Source: Lumbricus rubellus
Taxonomy: Eukaryota; Annelida; Clitellata; Crassiclitellata; Lumbricidae
DNA length: 64,000 nt
Assembly (NCBI GenBank): GCA_945859605.1
Contig: OX243814.1
Location: 39,955,346-40,019,345, forward strand
Reading direction: 5' to 3'
Below the pieces are notes generated by a model. The model searched no databases. It was not told the DNA's origin and saw only the letters and a list, made by a program, of their open reading frames with translations. The first letter of the stretch is position 1; every line of letters begins with the position of its first letter. The translations under genes were made by a program, and so were the position numbers. Positions 50,061 to 62,000 of this stretch are shown here, piece by piece.

Positions 50061-50346
50061 TTTATACGTTAATCACAAACAACACATCGACTCCCTGCCT
50101 TTACAGTAGTCAGATGTGTGACTGACTTAAGTGTAGTCGGCCATCTTCAGGGTGAGCGGTTTACGACGTCACAACGCATGTTGCCTAGGCCTACGTCAAC
50201 ACAGCAAACACTCATTTTACTGCATTATTATTATTTTTATCCTACGTTTGAATTCACTCTTTCAAAATGGCGCTGTCGAGGAAAAAACTAGTCAACAGGC
50301 AGGAATGTGAGTCGACGAACTGTTTACTATTATTTTAGGCCCATAG

Positions 50347-50617
50347 CAGGGGCGGATCCAGGGGGCAATCCGGCCATGCCCCCCCATTTAGAAATGCCAT
50401 GTATCGTCCCCCCCCCCATTTGGTTTTAGCGGCTGCTGAAATGGTAAAACTTTCCCGAAAATTTTGCCGGATGACTAAAAAAAGGTCATAAACTTTTTGG
50501 GCGGATGAAATGGTAGGCTATGATTTTCCGGAAAATTTGGATGCTAATTTTTTGTCCCAGACCCAAGGTGTCAAGAATTTTTTGGCCCCCCGTCCAAAGT
50601 TTCTGTATCCGCCCTTG
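50347..50617. mobile_element. DNA-transposon-like element (CAGGGGCGGATCC family)
   Basis: Left end CAGGGGCGGATCCAGG, right end TGTATCCGCCCTTG, inverted to each other. A longer relative lies at 60028-60362. Target duplication not clear. Confidence 0.6.
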
Positions 50618-51063
50618 ACCTAGTAGGCCTATAGGCTACTGTGCTGAGCCACAGAAGTTCTAGAGCGAGGAACCAAGCGGTCAAATCTTTTGGATGAACG
50701 AAGTGAGCGGTAGGATGGAGCTGATATTGGCAATGTCGTTGAGTCGCTGAATAATAATTGAAAAAAGCCGTTGGGATAGGTAGGCCTAGCTAGTTTCTCT
50801 CGGGTATCCGGAAATCCATGTAAGATTGGGTCCATAATCAGAAATGAATGAAAGACCAGTGCTTATTTTATTATTATTAGGCCTATTACTATTATTATTA
50901 TTGTTATTAGGCCTATTATTATTATCATTATTTTTTTCTTTTCAACTAAAATTCCAAACAGAACAAATCAATTTCAGTGGGACCCACCAGCCTAGCTCAT
51001 CCATGTAAGTTAGGGGCTTAATAAAGGAACCTGTGAAAGCCACAGCGTTAAAGCGTTGGGGTC

Positions 51064-51195
<132 letters not shown>

Positions 51196-51261
51196 GTTAT
51201 CATAGGTATATGTAGGCTATATGTGTTCCTCAGAATACAGAGTTTTATTTATTTATTTGAT

Positions 51262-51475
51262 TTATTTCTCCATTTCTATCGCGCCCCTTCAATCTCTCCA
51301 CTCAGATGTGTTCCCGACTAAGCTTACAGCACGGACACTGCATCAGAGTTTCACGCCGAAGCGCCCGAGCAATTGCGAGTGAAGGACTTGCTCAAAGACC
51401 CCACGCGGCGGCTTGAGGTGGAGTCGAACCTGGAACCCGACGGCATGGCAGCGACGACACCACTACACCACCTCG
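51262..51475 (-). mobile_element. tRNA-derived SINE
   Basis: Minus strand head GAGGTGGTGTAGTGGTGTCG, B box GGTTCGACTCC, body CACGCCGAAGCGCC in plus sense, tail TCGCGCCCCTTCAA. Lies about 400 bp past the I3 stop. Confidence 0.75.
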
Positions 51476-51874
51476 CTCCAAGAATTCTACGGCCTCGTCC
51501 TGTTGAATCGGTGGACTGTGACAGAAATCTATTTGAACAGGAAGAAGGTTTCTTATGGGTCTCCTATTCTTGTCAGACGTCAGCCGAGTTCTGTGATGAA
51601 GGCCAGGCCCACCTGGTTTATAGCCTATGTACCAACGTTTCAAACGCAGATTTTAAGTCATGTCTGTTATTGGCCTACATGTCTGAAGATCGACCTATTG
51701 CGTTTTGTTCCGGACATTGACAAAACAAGACACTTGAATAATTATAATAATAAGAGTAGTACAGCACGAATTATGCAAACTCGGAGAAATGTCGTCAATT
51801 TTATCGTCATTGCCACCTTCTCATTATCGTCTTCACCATTGCCATAGATCGAGTTTATCATGGCTGTAGGGTTG

Positions 51875-52033
51875 TCATGACAACAGTGGAGGGACAGTTA
51901 TGGTGTGGTCAATGGAGGCGTACGTGGATGTATTGAAGCCGTCTCGAGGGACCGTTGGAGTTATCTGGCTGTGGCCTTCCTCCGGGTCTGGACGCATTTG
52001 AGAGTAGATTAGATCATCATCTGTCTCGAACTG
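51875..52033 (-). CDS. I3 terminal exon: YxxM and ITIM-like motifs, stop
   Basis: 159 nt including TGA, phase 0 start after TTTTCCAG. The 52 residues include TDDDLIYSQM (YxxM, potential PI3K SH2 site) and FNTSTYASI (S-x-Y-x-x-I, the ITIM pattern), separated by 28 residues, and end PPLLS. Composition is acidic and proline-rich with no membrane segment. This is the strongest evidence that I3 signals. Confidence 0.7.
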   Translation of the reverse strand, partial: QFETDDDLIYSQMRPDPEEGHSQITPTVPRDGFNTSTYASIDHTITVPPLLS

Positions 52034-52763
52034 CTGGAAAAGACAGCATTAATATCCAATAATAACATGCAGAATTATTGCTAGTTCACTTCATAGCTGT
52101 AATCGGTTGCGGTCTGTCAACCGGATTGTTCAATAAAGGAAATAGGCCTAATTATAGTTTTAAGTGTGTTCAGCATACCGCGTCTATAAACTTCCTGTTG
52201 CAAAGTCCAGCATGCTGCTCAATTCTGTGAAATAGGCTAAGCCACATGTTTATTAGGAGCAAGTAGCAATTAACCATCTTCTGTTCCGATTTGCTTTCTC
52301 GAAGGTTCTTGGGTCTAGAAAGGTCTAGATAGTCGTCACCCGACAAAATATTATTATTGACCAAAATGTGTTTCTATTTGTAACCGTCTGCCCTTAGCAA
52401 AAAGAAGAATGACCAAACGGAGGTTGTCAGAAAGAGAGGGAGACGAAGACGGAGAGAGGAGAAGGAGAGAAGAGAGAGGACATGGAAATTAAGAAGGATA
52501 GTGAGAGGTAGAGGTAGAAAGAGACGGAGACGGAGAGGGAGACGGAGAGAGTGAGACGGGGACGGAGATGGAGAAGGAGAGGGGAGGGAGAGAGAGAGAC
52601 GGAGACGGAGAGAGAGGGAGAGGGAAATGGAGAGGGAGAGGGAGCGGGAGAGGGAGAGGGAGACGGATAGGGAGAGGGAGAGGGAGAGAAAGAGAGAGAG
52701 GCAGAGGCAGAGGCAGAGACAGAGGTAGAGGGAATGGGAGATGGAGAGGGAGTGGAAGAGGGA

Positions 52764-52811
<48 letters not shown>

Positions 52812-55800
52812 AACAGGGAGAGGGAGAAGAATTAAGAATTTACATTATAGGGTGATACGAAAGTTCGTTCACCATTTTCAAAATGCGCTGTCTCAGTAGC
52901 CTACATGTAACTGCTTCATATTTCTTTATTAGGCCTATATTTTGTCAGTGCATACAGGGTGCGGCCAAAAAAATACCCCATTACGAATTTAGCGATTTCT
53001 CGAAAACCGCTGAATATTTTGTTACAAATATTTTCATTCTTATTCGTAACATATTTTTACATATTCTCTGAAAATTTTATGTCAGTATCTTTATATTTGT
53101 GATCATGACATCAGGCAGAAGAAAGAACTGCTTTTTTTCAACTGAACAAGGCATTCACGAAAAAAATCATATTTTTACATAAAATAGCCTGTGGTGTGCC
53201 AAAATTATGTCATTTCGGCTTTGCGGACGTATTCTTCACCGATGAATAGGGCCTATATCTTTTACATCAATCCATCAATTAATAATCAAAACAACCGCGT
53301 ATGGGCGAAGAAGAAAAGCCGATATCCATCCAAGCCGTCTGTTGGTCAAGAGAGTTAAGTTCTCTCCCCATATCATGGTTTTTGCAGGAATCAGCTATGA
53401 GGGCAAAGGACGCTTACAAAGCCAATGCTAAGACTTAGTAGGCCTACTACGGGGATAATCTTTTGTGTAGGCTTGTTGATGACTGTTAAATCAGTTCACT
53501 TTTCAGCATAATGGACTCTGGAGCGCCCGCTCACGGCGCCAAGCTGGCCCAAGATTGGCTAACAAGTCACTGTCTGGACTTCATCGACAAGGACTCATGG
53601 CCGTCAAATTCCCCAGATATGAACTCACTCGACTATGCTGTCTGGGGTGCAATGCTTGAGACTTACAACAAACTTACCACAAAGCCAGTGAACATTTCTT
53701 AACTGAAAATACGCACAAATTATTTTTGTTACTTATTGCTGTCATGAAATGTCTGTTGAAACGTAAATAACTTTTTTTCACTTCAGGATCACACCATTTT
53801 GGTGTTCATGTTTTGAATTTCATTAAATTTAGCCAAGTGGTATACAGATATGTGTCAAATAGACTGGCGAAGTTTTATAACAAAATATTCAGTGGTTTTT
53901 GAGAAATCGCGATTTTCGTAATGGGGTATTTTTTTTGGCCGCACCCTGTATATAATCTTATGAAAGATTTTAGATACTGGTACAAATTTGATTATGATCC
54001 GGTCAGTAACTGTTGTTGCCATTATTTTTAATGAAATGTAAAGACGACCAGTTTTTGGGAAAAACTGCGTTCATCAAATCAGCACTGTAGCCTAAAGAAA
54101 ATGACTAAACTTCATCTGTGGACTGTGGAGTAGGCGGAACGTTCTCTTCCATCGACATTGGACTATGGAAGACTGGTGAAATGTTATGTTTAGTGATGAA
54201 TCGCCGTCTATTGATGATGATATCCCGTCTAGCTAGCCCGGAGGGCTAGCCAATGGGGATGAAGTGTTAGCGCCTTCATTTTCAAGGCCTCGGCATATGA
54301 GGGCGGTGGCCAATCCTCTCCCTCGCCGTCTCATCATCCACTGACCGTGAGGTCAGTGTACTCATCATAGCTGAGTCGGCTAGGGGGTGCTTGTGGAACA
54401 TAAATCTCGTTGCAAATTTCTGCCCCGGCGGGGATTTGAACCCCCGACCTTTCGGTCGACAGTCCAGCGCGCTAACCGCTGTACTATCGAGCACCCCCAA
54501 TCGCCGTCTATTAAGGTGCACCAAATGCCCAATACGATACAGTTTGGGGCTCACAGGAAGGGAACGTTTCGCCTGCTCCCCAGATGAATTACGTTTAGTC
54601 CGTCGGTGATGGTCTGGGGTGGGATGACTGCCAGGAGTCTCACTAAACTTCACATCGTGCTAAATGGTACCAGACTGAACTCGCAGTACTACATCACCAA
54701 GTTCACCAACATTCTCGAGCAGATCGTGAAGCCAGCGTTCGAGAGAGAAAATGACAACGGCAGTGTCATGCAACGAAAGTTATTTGTTGACAATGATCTA
54801 GGAGTATTTCAGCAGGATGGTGCGCGCTGTCATACATCAGTTGTGACGACAAAGTGGCTAGACGACAACCTCCCGTCACACATAAAGCCGAAGGATTAGC
54901 CACCCAACTCTTCGGACCTATCTCCTATTGAGAACTTTTGGAGTATTTTTATCTCTCATCGTCTATATTCACTATAAAGATCCTCAGCCAAAGAACGTTG
55001 ATCACTGATCAGCTCAAACGTTGCCTCCAGCGAGCGTGGAGATCGATAATAGCAGTTGGGACACTTCAGACACTGATCCAGTCTATGCCGGATAGAGTCA
55101 GTGCTGTCATTAGCAGAAAGGAGATACTGCACGCTAATAGCATATCTGTATGTCCTAGAAAAAAAACAATATCTTGCCACGCTTGTGTACGAGGCTATAG
55201 GCCTACACATTTTCTTTACTGTGTTAGTCCTAGTTTGATGAAGGCATTTTTTCCGCAAAACTGGTCGTCTTTACATTTTAAAAATATAATGGCAACAACG
55301 AACCGGATAATAATCAAATTCAAATATCAAATATATAGGCCTATATATATATAATTGCTGGCTAGTTGTAGCCTAATGGAGAATTGTATATGTAGATAGA
55401 CACTGAGCTTCGGGAGTCTAAATGAAAATTTATAGGCCCTAAGCAATAAACTTACATTAGTCGGTACTCTGATAACGGGTTTTTCTTCAAAAGACGTTTC
55501 AGCGAATCCATACAAAGAATTTTCAAAGGATGGATTGAACGACGTTTCCTGAAATTCTGTTCCTAAATGGAAATGAAGCCATTATCAACAGCGCTTGAAT
55601 TATTAACTAGATAAGCATTTAGACATCTTGAAAGTAGTCTATTACTGTTGAGTAGGCCTATGATCGTTTTTGGATCTCTTACACGCGATTTAGAGGACTA
55701 ATCGTCTTCACCCAAAGTCAGAAGCGTCTCAATTGGCAAAAGATTTCTTTAGACTAAAGCCTACTGAAGCCCATGAAGCTGGATAGCATCGATCGGCCTG

Positions 55801-55936
55801 TATGGCCTACATCGAATCTCGCGCACGCCCCAAACAAAGAAATCATATGTGCTGTCTGCAGCTAATGTCGCATTTATTTTACAATGCATGTTTTCATTAG
55901 TATAATTATTGAATGATTGATTGATTGATTGGTTGG

Positions 55937-55972
<36 letters not shown>

Positions 55973-55973
55973 C

Positions 55974-56045
<72 letters not shown>

Positions 56046-56050
56046 CGATC

Positions 56051-56082
<32 letters not shown>

Positions 56083-59000
56083 ATAGAGCCTAAAGAATAC
56101 CGAATGCTAACGTGCTTTGAAATAACAAATAGGTTTCTATGCCCTATAATTCCAGCTATAACTCAATTGATTTAATTAATTACCAACAGAGGGACACGTT
56201 GTTTTGGTCATGAAAATATAATCTGATGAGAAATGCAACAATTAGTCGGTCTAATGTTAATTGCGGAAAGAAGTTACTTCTTGTCCATAATGTTGCTGTG
56301 ACCGCAATCATGAATAATTTAATTGTCCTCATTGGCGATTAACTTCCACGTGACCATGTCCAGGCAGACTAGGCCTACATATTTTTGCAGGTGGGGCAAA
56401 AAATGGCCACGGTTACATTTTTCGCAATGGCTTGAAGAATGAAGAATGCAAAGCAGAAAATTAAGATCATCGGTATTTTTTAAGAAGGATTCTAAATGTA
56501 CACTTCTAAGTTTCTCCTTGTGTGTCATATTTAGTATAATTGCCTGACTACAAATAAATTTGCTATAGCCTAAAGCAAAAGGCAGTAGGCCTGCTTAAAA
56601 ATACCTGGCAATTTTTCAGAGACAAATGCCTCATTCCTCCTGTGTGCGGGCTCCCTTACATGTCCAGTGCCGTCCACGTCAAAAATCCTTCCGATTCATA
56701 CATGGGCGCCCGCACATAGTGGCAAGAGGAGCACTTGCCCTTCCCCCCTAGAAAGTTGATTTCCCATTTTGGACTACTTTTTTGGTTTTTTGACACGTTA
56801 ATTATTCTTCCCACTTTTCGCAAATGCTACTAGCAATACACAGAGTAACATTGAGAAATTTACATTTAGAAAACCTTATGAAAGCATTCTCGTTCTTAAT
56901 AGTCTGCTCTGAATTTTCCATCTCTTTCTAAAAAATTGAAACGTAGCCATTTTGTTTTGCCCCTTCCTGCAAACATTTATGCGGGCACCCATGGTATCAT
57001 TCATATTTTACTCTCTAAGTGCTTTCAGTCTAATGTGACATGTTTCTTTTCCCACTCACAAAAAAATTATTGTGTCCACACGCTTCACTCCGTCGCATAA
57101 TATATCCTGTCAACAATCCTCAATTGCAAACTCAACTCATCTTCTGATCACAATCTTAACCTATCTCTATAAATAAAAATGAAACTTTCCAATAGTTTGT
57201 TCCCCGTGTTCTCGGAAAGTTACGCACAGATTGTTTTGAAAATTTAACAAAACCATCCATTCCAATAGGACCGTGTTCTTTGATGCTTTTTTCCCGAAAA
57301 AACGCAATCTTTTCCACAAAAAGTGAAGTTTGCATTCCGTTTGACCGCCATTTGCAAATTCAACAAAACCGCAGGGTTTCCAAATTTCCGAAACGCTTTG
57401 TCCCGAAATCACTTTGTAAAGTCGCCCAAAAGTCGCGATACTGCATATGTCGCTGTCGGGAAGGAACGGTGTCAGAGCGGAAAGAAGGAGGGAGCTGGAC
57501 GAAGAGGGAGGGGAGGGACCGGTGGGAAGGGATGGAGAATGGAGGGATGCAGGGAGGCAGAGGGAGGGAGAGAGGAGAATGGGACTGGAAGAGAGAGGGC
57601 AGGGGAGGGGTAGGGGAGGGGCGGAGGAGAGGGAGGGGAAGGGGAGAGGGAGGGGAAGGGGAGGGGAGGGGAAGAGGAGGGATGGGGAGGGGAGGAGAGG
57701 GGGATAAGTGGAGGAGGAGGGGAGGAAGGGAGGGGAGGGGAAAATTGGAGGCAGAAGATGGTCTTTCTGCCACAGCAACGCGTGGCCGGGTACAGCTAGT
57801 ATTCAATAAACTGATATCACATCGTCGTATCTGCTCTATCAACCTTGAGCATTAAACTCGACGACCTTGTATCATACTCCCTTCTCCGTATTAATAATAG
57901 GCCTATAGTAAGAATGTTTTCCTCTACTTTACTTTCTCTTTTAATCTCGACGGGATCTTTTCCGCCCTGTGAAAAGCGTGTGTACATGACATAGGAATAA
58001 ACACTATAAGGCTGCTAGGCCTACTGATAATTGCAAGCTTCTTCCCTAATGAAATACACGAGTGACTGAAGCATATATTTTTCTAGCTACTACTTTTTGG
58101 TTTTAAAAAATCACATTAAAGGAATCTACTTTTTAGCATCAATTTTTTATTTTTAACATATAGACCCTATATTTCTTTGCGCTAAGGAAAGTATTCTTAT
58201 TAAATGAGAAGTTTGCATTGAGAGACGTCTTTTAAAATAGGCCTACCCGTGTTCTTAATTTCCTGCTTTGGAGGCGCTTGCCACTAAAAAAGTTAACTGT
58301 GACCATCGTAAAATTTTTGCCCCTTCCTGCAAACATTTTTGCGGGCGCTCATGCCTAAGCTTAATTTTACAGACGGTTAGGCCTAGCCCACCTCATTTCT
58401 ACCTTGAGTTGCAATATTAATCAGGCCTGCATAATGCATATTTGACTTTAATCAAATCACGACTCCGGCCGCACTCCGGTATCTTCTTTTCCCCGTTCAC
58501 TGCCCCTAGCCAGGTTCGAAAGTTTGACGTCTCCATTCTTCCCTGTTATTTGAATTCATCATACATTTAACTTGGGAATTGTATGGTGATGGTTTCCCCT
58601 TGCCTTTCTCCCGGTGTTTTTATAAGGAGACACCATCTCCTAGCGTTGATATCTTCTATCGTCCGCCATTTGGTTTCTTCGCCCATGGGGGCATCGCATA
58701 TATACCGACGATTGCTCGGTCGCTCAGTTACAAACAGGGAGACCTCGCGAAGGTGGCGTGGTTGGGCATTTTGGTAGCAGAGGCTATTTGAGACGCATGC
58801 TTGCTCCATTCGCCCCTCCGATATAAACATTGATTATTGTTGCTGCTGTCACAAACTTCACGATACCATGACCTACAAGGCTACAAGGGCGACAAAAGTT
58901 CATTGCGTTTCCAAATAATTTATGATTTTTGGCAAGATTTCTAATCTGGACAGTGATCAAGTTTGGTGGTGGTCGAATTAACGATGAAACACTGCCGCAC

Positions 59001-62000
59001 ATGAAATGTATGACATGCCTATGCTTTCAGAATGTCTGCTTAACTTAAAGTATTAGATAGGCTTATGCCGACTAGTTCATTGAGCGCAGAATATATAATA
59101 ATAATTAATGCAAAGAATTCCAGTTTAAAAACGATCCCAAATGGCAATGTAATCAGAAATTTAGCTGTAGGCTAAGTGCACCATCACTTTAAGCTTTCGA
59201 GTCAAATGTTTGGCACGAAACATTGATCATGATCTTTCGTCGCATATGACAAAACTGAATGTGTTTTGATACAATCATACTACATGCGTAGCTGAATCAC
59301 CCTAGGTCTATCTGATATAACGAATAACAGTCGAGGACTGATTGCAGAGATAAGTTTTTGCTGATAAAAAAAAATGATTAGCCAATGTAAATGGCTAAAT
59401 CCGTAAATTAACTTTTCGGTGTAGAGTAGGCCTAACTTAGCCTACTTCTTGGTAGCATGCCAGCTACACGCACGCAGTGTGAATTCAGTGAATTCATCAG
59501 TATTAGGCTATGATTAATTATAGCCTACATTATTATACATGTAGCCGGCCATCTACGCACTGGATCGCCTTGCCCTTTTGCGCCCTGAATTTGTTGCCAT
59601 GGGGCAATTCCTTTCTGTTTTTGAACAATATATAAGCTTAGTTTAAACAATGGGCAGTGGTCTCGAATATAGGCATATTGCCACGCTCACTCGATCGTCC
59701 TATTTTAATCTGAGGGGGCCTAGAGCAGAATCTCGCCCCGTCTCCTCCTCAGATCTGTCTTTACCTCAATTGTCCATCCATCATCTGCTTCCAAATTGAC
59801 TATTGTAACTCTCTATTGGTTGGTCTTCCAAGGTTCGTCTATCCCCTCTTCAGTCTGTTCTAAATGCTGCGGCGAGACTAAGAGCCCGAATTCCTCGCTC
59901 ATCCCCCATTTTTGTTCTTATATTATTTTGACCACCCTCATTGTTGGTCAAACATAGCTTCTCACATTAAAATTTCCCGGTCGTACACGATTTATTTTCA
60001 AAGTAATTTTATTTGACCTTCTTCGTCTGCCGACCAATCCGGCCATGCCCCCCATTTAAAACTGCCATGGGACGTGGCCCCCATTCGGTTTGAAATTAGT
60101 AATACGAGTAGGGGTTTCATGGCATATTGGTCCCCCCATTAAGAAAATTGCAATGGGCGTGGCCCCCCATCGGGTTTTCGGCTGGAGGACTAAAAAAAGG
60201 TCAACTTTTTGGCGGATGAAAAATACTTTTTTCCTCAGCAAAAGAACGATGACTAAAAAAGGTCATCAACTTTTTGGCGACGACGAAATTTTTCCCCTGT
60301 CCCAAGAATGAGATCAAAGATTTTGGCCCCCCTTGGAAGAGTTCTGGATCCGCCATTGGCCCCAGATTATATGTTCGTAGGGGCCACATTCTTAGTTGCT
60401 ACGGCCCTGCTCAATACCACCTTCTTTCTGTCTTGGTCTCTCGCCTTAATCTGATAGGCCTACATGTTATCTCGATTAAGACAGCCGTCTTAAAACTGTG
60501 TGTCACAACCTGGAGACATTATCAATAATAGTGGTTGCAAAATTTTGATATATTAAAACATTAAAAATAAAGCTCACCCATGGCTGTGTCAGAAGAGACA
60601 ATAGACGGTATTCTTTTCCACCGAAAGATATCTGAAATTTTTTAATCCGAGAATAGACTTACAATGTATAAGCTTATAGTTGGTGTCATGGGCGCCCACA
60701 CATAGGGGCAAGGGGGCACTTGCCCCCCCCCCTCCCTAGAAAATTGAAACCTATTTTCGTCACTACTACTTTTGGGATTTATAACAAATTTCTTCGCATT
60801 AGAGAACTAAAAAGCCTACTTTTACCTAATACATTTCGATCTTTAAAACAAATTTTCTTGCAAAAAGAAACAATTCATATTAGAAATTTTAAAAAGTGAA
60901 ACTGAGAAATTTACATCAGGAAACCTCTGTGAAAAATACCCATGCATGTTCTTAACTCCCCGCTTTGCCCTTTTTGTCTTCCTGATAAAAATGTTTTTAC
61001 GTTGGCCATCGTGTTTTTCCCCTCCTGCAAAACTTTCTGCGGGCGCCCATGGTTGGTGTGCTTTAGTACATATTATAAACACCCTCAACGTTCATTCATT
61101 GGTCTACGGAGCAAAATACGATTTTATAAAATGAGGAAATGAAAGATTATTTTTCACTTTATTAAAACTTCATGCTAATCAATCTGATACAAAATTAACT
61201 TAATCTTAACTTGTCTTTATAATGCTTTTCTGGAGTGTCATGGGAGGAAGTTGAAAAACTGGCGATGGGCACGAATGAGTGGACGAGATGCGTTGGCCGA
61301 TGTCTATACCTGCACGGGAAGGATTAGGCTAAGTACTAAATACTAGGGCCACTAGGCTAAGTAGGGGAGAGCGGGGCAGAACGGGATAATTAAGGCATTT
61401 TGAAGTTTTCATCATATAATTACTAAGAAATCAGGACTTTTTTGTACTCACATTGTGCAAGCATATATAACGTACAACATGGACTAGAATAATCTATTAA
61501 GCATCAACCAAATAGAAGATACAAATTTTTTACCAACAGCTAGGTCCCAAAATCCCATTATGCCCCACCACCCGAGGTAAAATGGGATTCCTATCTTATT
61601 ATTCTCCATAACATTCAATATTCTAAAATTCTCAAAAAGTGACACATATTTTTTATTATTGCTCGCTCTGTAATCTAAGCAATGATTGAGACGTGAGGGG
61701 GTAATTAGAACCCATGAAATATTACAGTATAAGAGATATGGGGGAAATTGCTTTCGCATCACAGCAAGAGGCAAAATGGTATATCTGTATCCCATTATGC
61801 CCCAGTTTGCCACAAAATTGTAAACCCACCATCTTGAAACAAAATACTGAACTTGTACAAATTTTCATATGGGAATATGTGACTTTATAATTTTTATATA
61901 ACCCTACACATGGATGGTATAACCTAAATTTAATATAGCTCCACTGTTTCCAGACAATTTTTTGAATAACGGACGTACCTTACTTGGGAGTGCGCGAAAA

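Noticed and set aside
52568..52771. Arg/Gly-rich ORF
   Set aside because: Translation of the purine-rich tract.
54400..54498. tRNA gene
   Set aside because: A and B boxes present, but acceptor stem is poor and it is the head of a SINE with a target duplication.
57280..57855. Overlapping Gly/Arg and Pro/Ser ORFs
   Set aside because: Products of the G/A minisatellite in the Helitron-like element.
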